Of a stretch of 64,000 nucleotides of DNA, positions 14,341 to 21,621 are shown piece by piece (the first letter of the stretch is position 1; every line of letters starts with the position of its first letter). The notes under the pieces were generated by a model that was not told the origin of the DNA, ran no database searches, and worked only from the letters and a program-made list of their open reading frames with translations. Made by a program: the position numbers and the translations under genes. The stretch lies in the NCBI RefSeq assembly GCF_029222705.1, contig NZ_JARGZF010000001.1, positions 1,360,437-1,424,436 on the forward strand. The letters are read 5' to 3'. Origin of the DNA: Knoellia sp. p5-6-4. Its GTDB lineage: Bacteria; Actinomycetota; Actinomycetes; Actinomycetales; Dermatophilaceae.

Positions 14341-15422
14341 TCGAGAAGCGGGTGTGGCGTGATGGCAAGACCGTCTCGTGGCGCGTTCGCTACCGCGGTC
14401 CTGACGGGCGGCAGCGCAACAAGTCGTTCGATCGCCGACGTGATGCAGAGGCCTACGAGGACCAAGTGAGCATCCAGATTCGTCGCGGCGACTGGATCGA
14501 CCCGCGCCGGGGACAGGTCCGTCTCGTCGACGTGTGGCGGGAGTACCACGACAGCGGGACGCAGCATCTGCGCGAGACGACGAGGCAGAACTACCGGGCC
14601 GGCTGGCGCAACATCGAGCCCCACTTCGGGGATTGGCGCGTCAACCGGATCGAGCACGCCGACGTGGCCGACTGGATCCAGAAGCTGAGCGAGATCAAGG
14701 GCCCGGAAACGGTCAGGCAGGCCCATCGAGTGCTGTGCCTGGTTCTTGACTTCGCCATTCAGACCCGCCGACTGGCGTTGAACCCAGCGCGAGGTGTGCG
14801 TCTCCCTCGACGACCTCCGGCGAGGGAGCGAATCCTGACGGTCGACCAGGTGGCTTCCCTTGCTGATGAGCTCGGGAGGGACGGCGACCTAGTCTTCGCG
14901 ATGGCCTACCTGGGACTGCGATGGTCGGAACTGGCCGCGCTCAGGGTGTCGGACGTCGACTTGCAACGGCGCCGCGTGCGGATCGTGGAGCGGGCGACCG
15001 AGGTGGGTGGACGCATGGACGTGTCCGCACCGAAGAGTCGAGCGTCCAGGCGGAGTGTTGCCATCCCCGCTCTCCTTGAGCCCGTGCTCCGGCAGCGGAC
15101 CGTCGATCGCGGTGCTGACGAGCTGGTGTTCCCCGCTCCCGACGGCGGCTACCTCCGCAACGGCAACTGGAGGTCGCGCAGCGGTTGGGCTCGAGCCACC
15201 ACACAGTTGGGACTCGAGGGCGTCACACCCCACGACCTGCGCCGGACCTTCGGCTCCCTTGCACGAGCCGCGGGCGCCGACCTTCGGTGGATCCAGCGAG
15301 CGATGGGACATGAGTCCATCAACACGACCGCCCGCATCTACGCACACCTCTACGACGAGGAGCTGGACATCGTTGCGGCCGCCCTGGACCGTCTCAGCGC
15401 GAGTCGGGTGGAGGGTCGATGA
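14337..15422 (+). CDS. int: Tyrosine site-specific integrase
   Basis: The protein has 361 residues. The N-terminal 60 residues form an AP2-like arm-binding domain (VSWRVRYRGPDGRQRNKSF), and residues of about 65-155 form the SAM-like core-binding domain. The catalytic domain shows the first Arg in LGLRWSELA, the HxxR pair in HDLRRTFGSLARAAG, the second His in MGHES, and the nucleophile Tyr in ARIYAHL near the C-terminus. It lies about 160 bases from the 3' end of tRNA-Thr, the presumed integration target. It is translationally coupled to the excisionase gene. Confidence 0.93.
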   Translation: MIEKRVWRDGKTVSWRVRYRGPDGRQRNKSFDRRRDAEAYEDQVSIQIRRGDWIDPRRGQVRLVDVWREYHDSGTQHLRETTRQNYRAGWRNIEPHFGDWRVNRIEHADVADWIQKLSEIKGPETVRQAHRVLCLVLDFAIQTRRLALNPARGVRLPRRPPARERILTVDQVASLADELGRDGDLVFAMAYLGLRWSELAALRVSDVDLQRRRVRIVERATEVGGRMDVSAPKSRASRRSVAIPALLEPVLRQRTVDRGADELVFPAPDGGYLRNGNWRSRSGWARATTQLGLEGVTPHDLRRTFGSLARAAGADLRWIQRAMGHESINTTARIYAHLYDEELDIVAAALDRLSASRVEGR

Positions 15423-15551
15423 GGGGGCAGGCAGACGTGGCCATGTGTCCTTCTGGCGTCCTCGAAGGCCTGCAGCGGCTCCTTGCGGCCATCCTGGCGA
15501 TGGTCGGCTCGACGGCCTCGAAACGCGTTCCCATGGGCTCTGACCAGCAGA

Positions 15552-15579
15552 AACGCCCTCCGGCGAACCGGAGGGCGTT
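15552..15579 (-). terminator. Rho-independent terminator of tRNA-Thr
   Basis: A perfect 12-base stem with a 4-base loop (UUCG in the minus-strand transcript) starts six bases beyond the tRNA 3' end and is followed by TTTCTG. It lies on the element side of the junction, so the integrated element may supply it, or it may regenerate the original terminator. Confidence 0.75.
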
Positions 15580-15585
15580 GTCTGA

Positions 15586-15605
15586 GCCGCCTAAGGGAAT
15601 CGAAC
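15586..15605. other. Presumed attR core at the tRNA-Thr 3' end
   Basis: AICE integrases recombine at the 3' half of tRNA genes and restore the tRNA. The integrase gene points towards this end of the tRNA, so the crossover region should lie within the acceptor/T-arm sequence here. The partner attL copy would be left of the window and cannot be checked. Confidence 0.45.
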
Positions 15606-15658
15606 CCTTGACCTATTCATTACGAGTGAATCGCTCTGGCCGACTGAGCTAAGGCGGC
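15586..15658 (-). tRNA. tRNA-Thr (anticodon CGT)
   Basis: The minus strand gives a 73-nucleotide cloverleaf starting GCCGCCTTAGCTCAG. The anticodon stem-loop is TTCA-CTCGTAA-TGAA with anticodon CGT, followed by the T-loop GGTTCGATTCC and a 3' acceptor strand pairing with GCCGCC. The terminal CCA is not encoded. The gene is intact after integration. Confidence 0.95.
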
Positions 15659-15715
15659 AGGTGCCGTGGGCACGGGGCATGAGTATACGGATGGCCCCGT
15701 CAAATGCCGAACCGG

Positions 15716-17257
15716 CTAGCACTTCAACCCGTCGCGGGGCACCTGCTTCTTCACGTAGTAGTTGTCGATGGCCCCGTCGACGCAGCTGTTGCTGCGCGTG
15801 TATGCCGTGTGGCCGTCGCCGTCGTAGGTGATGAGCGCGCTGTTGGCCAGCTGGTCGTTGAGCCGCACGGACCACTCGTAGGGGGTGGCGGGGTCGCGGG
15901 TCGTGCCGACGACGACGATGGGCCCGCTGCCCTCGGCGGTGATCTTCTTGGGCTCACCGTCGCCCTCCACCGGCCAGTAGCCGCAGGGCAGCGAGCTCCA
16001 CGCCAGGAACGGCCCCCACGTGGGCGCGCTGGCGGTGAACTCCTGCGCCTGCTTCTGGTAGACCGACAGGTCGTCGGTGTCGGGCTTGTCGAGGCAGTTG
16101 ACGGCGTAGATGACCTCCATGATGTTGCCGGTGTACTGGCCGGTGTCGGTGCGGTCGGCGTAGGTGTTGGCGAGGGCCATCAGGTCCCGCCCGTTGCGGT
16201 TGTCGACGGCGGCGCGCAGCGCGTCGGTGAGGATGCCCCACGAGCCCTGGTCGTACATGGCCGCCGCGATGCCGAGCGAGCCCCAGCCCTCGGTCAGCTC
16301 CGGTGCCTGCGGGTCGCCCGAGGGAATCGGGTTCTCGTCGAGGCCCTTGAGGAAGTCCCGCATGCCCTCCATCACCTCGTCGACCGAGCCGCCGAGCGGG
16401 CAGTCACCCTCGGAGACGCAGTCCTCGGCCCACGCCCGGGTGGCCAGCTCGAAGCCCGCTGCCTGACCCTCGTTGACCTCCGCCGAGGTGAGGTCGGGCG
16501 CCACGACGCCGTCGAGCACGAACTGTCCGACCGACTCCGGGAACAGGTCGGCGTAGGTGGCCCCGAGGTAGGTCCCGTAGGACTTGCCGAGGTAGTTGAG
16601 CTTCGGGTCGCCGAGCGCGGCGCGCAGGATGTCCATGTCCTTGGCCGCGTCGACGGTCGACACGTGACCGAGCAGGGGGCCCGCGTTGGCCTTGCACGCC
16701 TGCGCGAACGACTCGGCGTTCTCGGCGAAGGACTGCTCCTCCGCCGCGGAGTCCGGCGTCGGGTCCGACCCGAGGAACCGGTCGAGCTGCCGGTCGTCGA
16801 GGCAGTCGATGGGAGCCGACCGGTCGACGCCGCGCGGGTCGAACCCGACGACGTCGAAACGCTGGCGCACGGGCTTGCCGACGATGAAGTCGGCGGCCTG
16901 GGCGTAGTCGACCCCCGAACCGCCCGGCCCGCCGGGGTTGACCACGAGGGAGCCGACGCGGCTCTTCTGGCGGCTGGCCGGCACCCTCAGGACCTCGACC
17001 TTGATCGTCTCCCCGTCGGGGTCGTCGTAGCTGAGCGGAACGGTCAGTTCGGCGCACTGCCCGCCGGCGCACTTGCTCCACGAGAGCTTCTGCCCGTAGT
17101 ACTGCGCGAGGTCCTCGGCGCCCGTCGGCGGCGTCTGCGGCACGGTCGGCGTGGACACCGCGTTATCGGACCCCCCGTCGTCGAACAGCGTGCAGCCGGA
17201 CAGGGCGAGCGCCAGCACGGTCGCGGCCGCAGCGAGGGAGCGTCCCTTCACAGTCAT
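15716..17257 (-). CDS. TAP-family alpha/beta hydrolase, exported lipoprotein (tripeptidyl aminopeptidase-like)
   Basis: The protein has 513 residues. The signal sequence ends in the lipobox ALSGC (Cys22), so the mature enzyme should be membrane-anchored outside. The alpha/beta-hydrolase fold shows the oxyanion region NPGGPGGSG, the nucleophile Ser in GKSYGTYLG, the Asp in GTTRDPATPYEW, and the His in GDGHTAY near the C-terminus, with the TAP C-terminal domain around it. Related Streptomyces enzymes (SlpD/SlpE, SCO3540) release N-terminal tri- or dipeptides. It lies downstream of holB with a 50-base gap. The RBS GAAGGGAC precedes ATG 17257. The same gene order in Streptomyces marks this as core chromosome. 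Confidence 0.9.
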   Translation of the reverse strand: MTVKGRSLAAAATVLALALSGCTLFDDGGSDNAVSTPTVPQTPPTGAEDLAQYYGQKLSWSKCAGGQCAELTVPLSYDDPDGETIKVEVLRVPASRQKSRVGSLVVNPGGPGGSGVDYAQAADFIVGKPVRQRFDVVGFDPRGVDRSAPIDCLDDRQLDRFLGSDPTPDSAAEEQSFAENAESFAQACKANAGPLLGHVSTVDAAKDMDILRAALGDPKLNYLGKSYGTYLGATYADLFPESVGQFVLDGVVAPDLTSAEVNEGQAAGFELATRAWAEDCVSEGDCPLGGSVDEVMEGMRDFLKGLDENPIPSGDPQAPELTEGWGSLGIAAAMYDQGSWGILTDALRAAVDNRNGRDLMALANTYADRTDTGQYTGNIMEVIYAVNCLDKPDTDDLSVYQKQAQEFTASAPTWGPFLAWSSLPCGYWPVEGDGEPKKITAEGSGPIVVVGTTRDPATPYEWSVRLNDQLANSALITYDGDGHTAYTRSNSCVDGAIDNYYVKKQVPRDGLKC

Positions 17258-17309
17258 GCACCCGACCGTATCCCGAGGAACCGTGCGCGGCCCCGCAAGC
17301 CCGCCCCGG

Positions 17310-18449
17310 TCAGGCCGGGAGGCGCAGCGAGAGGGCCATGGCCTCCAGCGCCAGCAACGGGTTGACGTTGAGGCCGATCCGTTCCCGGGCCGTGCCGATC
17401 GCGTCGATGGCGTGCAGCAGCTGCTCCGAACTCATCGCCTGGGCCAGCCGCTGCACCTCGCCCATGCTGTCCTGGTTGACCAGGTCGATCGGCGCCCCGG
17501 TGTGCAGCACCAGCGCGTCGCGGTAGACGGACAGCAGGTCGAGCAGCGAGCGGTCGAGCACGTCACGTGCGTAGCGCGTGGCCCGCGCCTTCTGCTCCTT
17601 CTCCAGCGAGGCGAGCTGGGAGCGGATGTGCGGGGGCTGGGTGCGTGCGGACGGGTCCGCACCGAGCGTCTCCATGAGCCGCTGGCGCTCGGCCGCGTCC
17701 CGCTCCGACGACGCAGCCCCGGACTCGTCCTCCGCGATCTTCGCGAGGTCGGAGGCGGCGTCGATGGCATGCCCGACACCGCGGATCTTGCCCGCGAGCG
17801 CGACGACGTCGCGGCGCCGGATCCGGGCGCCCTCGTCGCGGGCGAGGCGCCGGGCCAGGCCCACGTGGCTCTGGGCCGCCCGCGCGGCATACATCGCCAT
17901 CGGCGCGTCGATGCCGTCGCGGCGCTGGAGCAAATCGGCGACCGCCTCGGCCGGCGGCGTGCGCAGGCGCACGTGGCGCGAGCGCGAGCGGATGGTGATG
18001 ACGACGTCCTCGACGGAGGGCGCGCAGAGGATCCAGACCGTGCGTGCCACCGGCTCCTCGAGCGCCTTGAGCAGGGCGTCGGCCGCGCGCTCGGTGAGGC
18101 GGTCGGCGTCCTCGATGATGATGACCCGCCATGGGCCGACCGAGGGCCGGTGGGCCGAGAGGGCCGCCAGGTCGCGGGCCTGCTCGACCTTGATCGAGAG
18201 CCCCTCGGTGGCGATCACGTCGACGTCGGCGTGCGAGCCGTCCATGGCCGTGCGGCACTCGATGCACTCCCCGCACCCGGTCGACGGGCACTGCAGCGCG
18301 GCGGCGAAGGCCCGGGCGGCGACGGACCTGCCGGAGCCGGGCGGGCCCGTGAGCAGCCAGGCGTGGGTCATCGCCCCGGGGTCGGTCGCCGCCCGGTGCA
18401 GCATCTCGACTGCGGACTCCTGCCCGATGACGTCGCGCCAGACCGTCAC
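17310..18449 (-). CDS. holB: DNA polymerase III delta' subunit
   Basis: The protein has 379 residues. GTG 18449 overlaps the tmk stop (GTGA). The N-terminal AAA+ domain has a P-loop GPPGSGRS in which the usual Lys is Arg, a zinc module CPSTGCGECIEC, the acidic motif IIIEDADRL, and the SRC-like motif IRSRSRHVRL. Delta' is the clamp-loader subunit that positions delta; its own ATP site is often inactive, consistent with the altered P-loop. The C-terminal collar region is helical. The tmk-holB pair is translationally coupled, linking dTTP supply and replication. The longer open frame upstream is tmk in another register. Confidence 0.92.
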   Translation of the reverse strand: MTVWRDVIGQESAVEMLHRAATDPGAMTHAWLLTGPPGSGRSVAARAFAAALQCPSTGCGECIECRTAMDGSHADVDVIATEGLSIKVEQARDLAALSAHRPSVGPWRVIIIEDADRLTERAADALLKALEEPVARTVWILCAPSVEDVVITIRSRSRHVRLRTPPAEAVADLLQRRDGIDAPMAMYAARAAQSHVGLARRLARDEGARIRRRDVVALAGKIRGVGHAIDAASDLAKIAEDESGAASSERDAAERQRLMETLGADPSARTQPPHIRSQLASLEKEQKARATRYARDVLDRSLLDLLSVYRDALVLHTGAPIDLVNQDSMGEVQRLAQAMSSEQLLHAIDAIGTARERIGLNVNPLLALEAMALSLRLPA

Positions 18450-19066
18450 GGCTCGACCGCCCCCATGGACTCGAGCCTCTTCATCACCGCGGCGTGGATC
18501 TGCTCCGGCGCCTCGGTGCCGTCGACGATCAGGTAGCGCTCGGGGTTGCCCTGCGCCATGGAGAGGAAGTGCTGGCGGATCGCCTCGTGGAAGTCGTCCT
18601 GCTCCGACTCGAGGCGGTCGTGCACCTCGCCGCGGCGGCGCCGGCCCTCCTGCGCGCTGATGTCGACCACGACGGTCAGGTCGGGCACCAGGTCCTCGAC
18701 AGCCCACATGTTGAGGTCGTGCACCTCCTGGGCGCCGAGGTCGCGCCCGGCGCCCTGGTAGGCCACCGAGGAGTCGGTGTAGCGGTCGCTGATGACCACC
18801 TCACTGCGCTGCAGCGCCGGTCGCACGAGCGTCTCGACATGGTGTGCCTTGTCGGCCGCGAAGAGCAGGGCCTCGGCGCGCGGCGCCACGTGGTCGCCGT
18901 GCAGCACGAGGTCTCGGATCTGCTGGCCCAGCGGGGTGCCCCCGGGCTGCCGCGTGACCGTGACCGTGCGGCCGGCTCGCTCGAGGGCCTCGCGCAGCAG
19001 GGCCACCTGGGTGGACTTGCCCGCGCCGTCGCCTCCCTCGAAGACGATGAAGAGTCCGCTGGTCAC
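18446..19066 (-). CDS. tmk: Thymidylate kinase (dTMP kinase)
   Basis: The protein has 206 residues, the usual length. The P-loop FEGGDGAGKSTQ lies at residues 9-20, the DRY-type motif SDRYTDSSVAYQGAGR is near residues 92-107, and a LID region containing RRRRGEVHDRLE follows. It phosphorylates dTMP to dTDP in the cytosol. In many actinobacteria tmk lies next to topA; here about 20 kb of transport genes separate them. The start ATG 19066 leaves a 33-base gap to the lactate permease stop on the same strand, so read-through transcription from the permease is possible. Confidence 0.95.
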   Translation of the reverse strand: MTSGLFIVFEGGDGAGKSTQVALLREALERAGRTVTVTRQPGGTPLGQQIRDLVLHGDHVAPRAEALLFAADKAHHVETLVRPALQRSEVVISDRYTDSSVAYQGAGRDLGAQEVHDLNMWAVEDLVPDLTVVVDISAQEGRRRRGEVHDRLESEQDDFHEAIRQHFLSMAQGNPERYLIVDGTEAPEQIHAAVMKRLESMGAVEP

Positions 19067-19099
19067 GCGATGAACCTTAGGCCACCGCGCCGACGGCCC

Positions 19100-20839
19100 T
19101 CACCGGTGCAGGGCCACCAGCACCCAGGTCGCCGTGACGGCCGACAGCAGCAGCACGGCAGCCGGCAGCAGCGTGAGTCGGAGCACCTCGCCCGTGCGCC
19201 GGGCCGCACCCACGGCGCTCAGCCCCAGCAGGATCACCACCGGCGCCAGGGAGTTGCCGATGTTGCCCCCGGCCAGCTGCCCCGCGAGCAGGTCGGCCGG
19301 CCGGTCGCCGACGAGGTGGGCCACGTCCGCCTGCAGCGAGGAGAAGAGGGCGTTGGAGCTGGTGGTCGACCCGGTGATGAACGACCCGAGGGCCCCCACC
19401 AGCGGCGCGATGGCCGGGTAGGCCTGCCCGGTCGCCACGGCGGCGCCCTGGGCGACGGTGCGCACCATCCCGCTGTCGACGAGCACGCCGGCCACAGATG
19501 CGAGGAGCACCACGGACGGTGAGGACTTCCAGGCCTGGCGGAGCGCTCCCCGCCACACCGCAGCCCAGGCGCCGCGGCCCCACGCGCCCATCCGGCGCCA
19601 CACGAGCACGCTGCCGAGGCAGGCGAGGAGGAGGAACGTGCCGGGGTGACCGACCAGCGCGATGGGGTTGTAGAGGTCGACGGCCTCGTTGAGCGTGCCG
19701 CGCGACGTCGTGGTCGGGGGGAAGGACGGCCCGAGCAGCAGGTGGCCCTTCGCCCAGGTGCGCAGGGCCGGCGGCAGGAAGATGGCGAGGGCGACCACGC
19801 CGAGGAGCACATAGGGCACTGCCGCCGCCCGGGCCCTCTCACGGGTGCGTTCGACCGGCTCGCCGTCGTCCGGTCCGGTTCCCGAACCGCCCGGTGCGGA
19901 AACCTGCGCAGGCGGGGCGTCGGCCCCCGTGCGGTCCGCATATGCCGTGGCGTGGCCAGCCGCCACGCCCACCGTCGCCGCGGCCCCCTCCTCGGAAGAG
20001 CCCTCCCCGCGGCGCGTCAGCGCCCGGAGCACGAGCACGACGGCGATACCGGAGGCCCCGGCACAGAGCGCGCCGATGCCGGGCTCGAGCCGTGCCGCGC
20101 CCGCCTGCACCAGCGCCATGACGGGACCGACGGTCAGCAGCATCCGCCACCCCTGGCGCAGACCGCCCCACCCACCGTCCATGACGGCCACGAGCACGCC
20201 CGCGAGCACGCAGTTGACGCCGAGGACGACAGCCGCCGCGGCGGCATACCCGGCCTGCTCCGCGGTGTCGAGGTGGGCCGTGAGGGCGCCCATGTAGAAG
20301 GACGAGCCCATGGAGCCGAAGCCCACCGCCCAGTGGTAGCCGATGAGCGGCAGCGCCACCGCACGGGTGGTGCCGACGCCCAGGGCCACGAGCAGCGGGG
20401 CAGCCACCGCGATCGGGGTGCCGAAGCCCGACACGCCCTGGATGAACGACGGCAGCACCCAGGCGAGGAGCAGCACGTTCTCGGTGCGGCGCGGCAGCAG
20501 CGTGGACAGGGCCCGCCCGAGCGCGGCCATCCCGACGTGGGAGGCGAGGTGGTGCATCAGCAGCGCGGGCCAGATGACGTACAGGATCCACAGGCCCACC
20601 CACGCCCCCTTGCCGAGGCCCACGCCCACCGTGAGCGGCCCGGCACCGAAGGCCGCGACCGCCACCGCCACGCTGTAGGCGACCGTGGTGCCCGCGTTGA
20701 CGATGGTGGAGAAGCGGCCCCACAGCACCAGCGCGAGCAGCAGCACCACCGGGCTCACCGCCAGCAACCAGGTCGTCGGCGGCACTGCGGTCAGCGCCGC
20801 CTGGGCCGGGTGTCCGAGGTTCAGGGACGGGATTGGCAT
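19100..20839 (-). CDS. lctP: L-lactate permease (LctP family)
   Basis: The protein has 579 residues with about 13 membrane segments. LctP family hallmarks include PSFIQGVSGFGTPIAVAAPLLVALG and the C-terminal GSFITGSTTSSNALFSSLQADVA. It takes up L-lactate, D-lactate or glycolate with protons. A charged Gly/Asp-rich cytoplasmic loop (about residues 280-350) is longer than usual. I start at ATG 20839 (MPIPSLNLGHP); the frame upstream runs into the divergent regulator's promoter. The perfect palindrome TTCGTATACGAA lies nine bases upstream, between this gene and the divergent GntR gene, suggesting direct control by that regulator, as for LldR-type systems. Confidence 0.9.
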   Translation of the reverse strand: MPIPSLNLGHPAQAALTAVPPTTWLLAVSPVVLLLALVLWGRFSTIVNAGTTVAYSVAVAVAAFGAGPLTVGVGLGKGAWVGLWILYVIWPALLMHHLASHVGMAALGRALSTLLPRRTENVLLLAWVLPSFIQGVSGFGTPIAVAAPLLVALGVGTTRAVALPLIGYHWAVGFGSMGSSFYMGALTAHLDTAEQAGYAAAAAVVLGVNCVLAGVLVAVMDGGWGGLRQGWRMLLTVGPVMALVQAGAARLEPGIGALCAGASGIAVVLVLRALTRRGEGSSEEGAAATVGVAAGHATAYADRTGADAPPAQVSAPGGSGTGPDDGEPVERTRERARAAAVPYVLLGVVALAIFLPPALRTWAKGHLLLGPSFPPTTTSRGTLNEAVDLYNPIALVGHPGTFLLLACLGSVLVWRRMGAWGRGAWAAVWRGALRQAWKSSPSVVLLASVAGVLVDSGMVRTVAQGAAVATGQAYPAIAPLVGALGSFITGSTTSSNALFSSLQADVAHLVGDRPADLLAGQLAGGNIGNSLAPVVILLGLSAVGAARRTGEVLRLTLLPAAVLLLSAVTATWVLVALHR

Positions 20840-20843
20840 AGAT

Positions 20844-20860
20844 TGTCTTTCGTATACGAA
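20844..20860. promoter_or_regulatory. GntR operator between lctP and its divergent regulator
   Basis: The 12-base palindrome TTCGTATACGAA (20849-20860) is preceded by TGTC. It fits the TNGT...ACNA pattern of FCD-type GntR proteins. A related site with the same word TGTCNTTNGTATAC lies before the peptide-binding protein gene at 29105-29118. Confidence 0.65.
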
Positions 20861-20919
20861 CTGCCGGGAGTGGCGGAACGGGCGGAGACCGCTCGAGGAC
20901 GGACGAGGAAGAAGGGGCA

Positions 20920-21609
20920 ATGGCGCTCACCGACGGGGACCGCACGATCGGAGGCCGGCACCAGGCCCTGCGCGACCAGGTGCTCGCGGAGCTGCGGCAG
21001 CGGATCGTCGACGGCGACTACCCGCCGGGGCAGCGGCTCACGGAGGACCGCCTCGCCGCCGACTTCGGGGTCTCCCGCAACCCGGTGCGCGAGGCCCTGC
21101 GGATCGTCGAGGCCGACGGCCTGGTCACGATGGTGCCGCGGCGCGGAGCCGTGGTCGCCACGCCGGACGCGTCAGCCATCGCGGACCTCTTCGCCGTGCG
21201 AACCGCCTTGGAGTCCGTGGCCGCCCGGCTGGCCGCGCAGCGCGCCACCCCACAGGACGTGGCCGACCTCCGAGCCCTCCTCGACGCCGCACGGGAGGCG
21301 ACGGACCGCGACGACCTCTCGCGCGTGGCCGAGCTGAACACCGAGCTGCACCGGCGCGTGATCGAGATCAGCGGCAACCGCTGGCTCTCCTCGATCGCGA
21401 GCGCGCTGTACCTGCACGTGCAGTGGGTGTTCCGCATCGGAGCCGCCCACCGGGCCCCGCACTCGTGGCAGGAGCACATTCGCCTCGTCGACGCGATCGA
21501 GGCAGGCGACGCCGAGGGGGCCGAGGCGGCCGCGCGCGCCCACACCGACGCTGCTGCGCACGCGGCGCTGGAGCACGCGGGTGACGACCCTGCCGAGCAG
21601 ACCCGCTGA
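20920..21609 (+). CDS. GntR-family regulator with FCD domain
   Basis: The protein has 229 residues. A winged helix lies at about residues 14-78 (VLAELRQRIVDGDYPPGQRL, then LAADFGVSRNPVREALRIVEADGLV), and the FCD ligand domain occupies residues 90-215. The metal-binding residues of FCD domains are suggested by Asp/Asn in AELNTELHRRVIEIS and by His residues in HSWQEHIRLVDAI. FCD regulators bind organic acids such as lactate. It diverges from lctP across an 80-base gap holding a palindrome, so it probably represses lctP and itself. A similar site before the peptide transporter operon hints at a wider regulon. Confidence 0.88.
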   Translation: MALTDGDRTIGGRHQALRDQVLAELRQRIVDGDYPPGQRLTEDRLAADFGVSRNPVREALRIVEADGLVTMVPRRGAVVATPDASAIADLFAVRTALESVAARLAAQRATPQDVADLRALLDAAREATDRDDLSRVAELNTELHRRVIEISGNRWLSSIASALYLHVQWVFRIGAAHRAPHSWQEHIRLVDAIEAGDAEGAEAAARAHTDAAAHAALEHAGDDPAEQTR

Positions 21610-21621
21610 GCCGCGCCCTGC

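Larger units (their letters stand above)
1..15658. mobile_element. Actinomycete integrative and conjugative element (AICE), right part; left end outside window
   Basis: The segment ends at a tRNA-Thr gene whose 3' end faces the element. Just inside that end lie a tyrosine integrase, an excisionase that overlaps it by 4 bases, an HUH replication initiator, an FtsK/SpoIIIE translocase and a Pra-like activator. This is the known core of pSAM2-type AICEs, which replicate by rolling circle and move double-stranded DNA. Further left are wall-hydrolase and membrane genes of a transfer module, regulators and cargo. A gene already open at position 1 shows that the left boundary and attL lie upstream. 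I saw no second copy of the tRNA 3' end in the window, so the total length is unknown. The LuxR cargo gene has more A/T-rich codons than the chromosomal genes, suggesting a separate origin. Confidence 0.88.

Noticed and set aside
15704-17365. Long plus-strand open frame (about 550 codons)
   Set aside because: It lies antisense to the TAP-family hydrolase and is made of Val/Arg/Gly/Asp-rich shadow sequence; the minus-strand product has a complete catalytic triad and lipobox.
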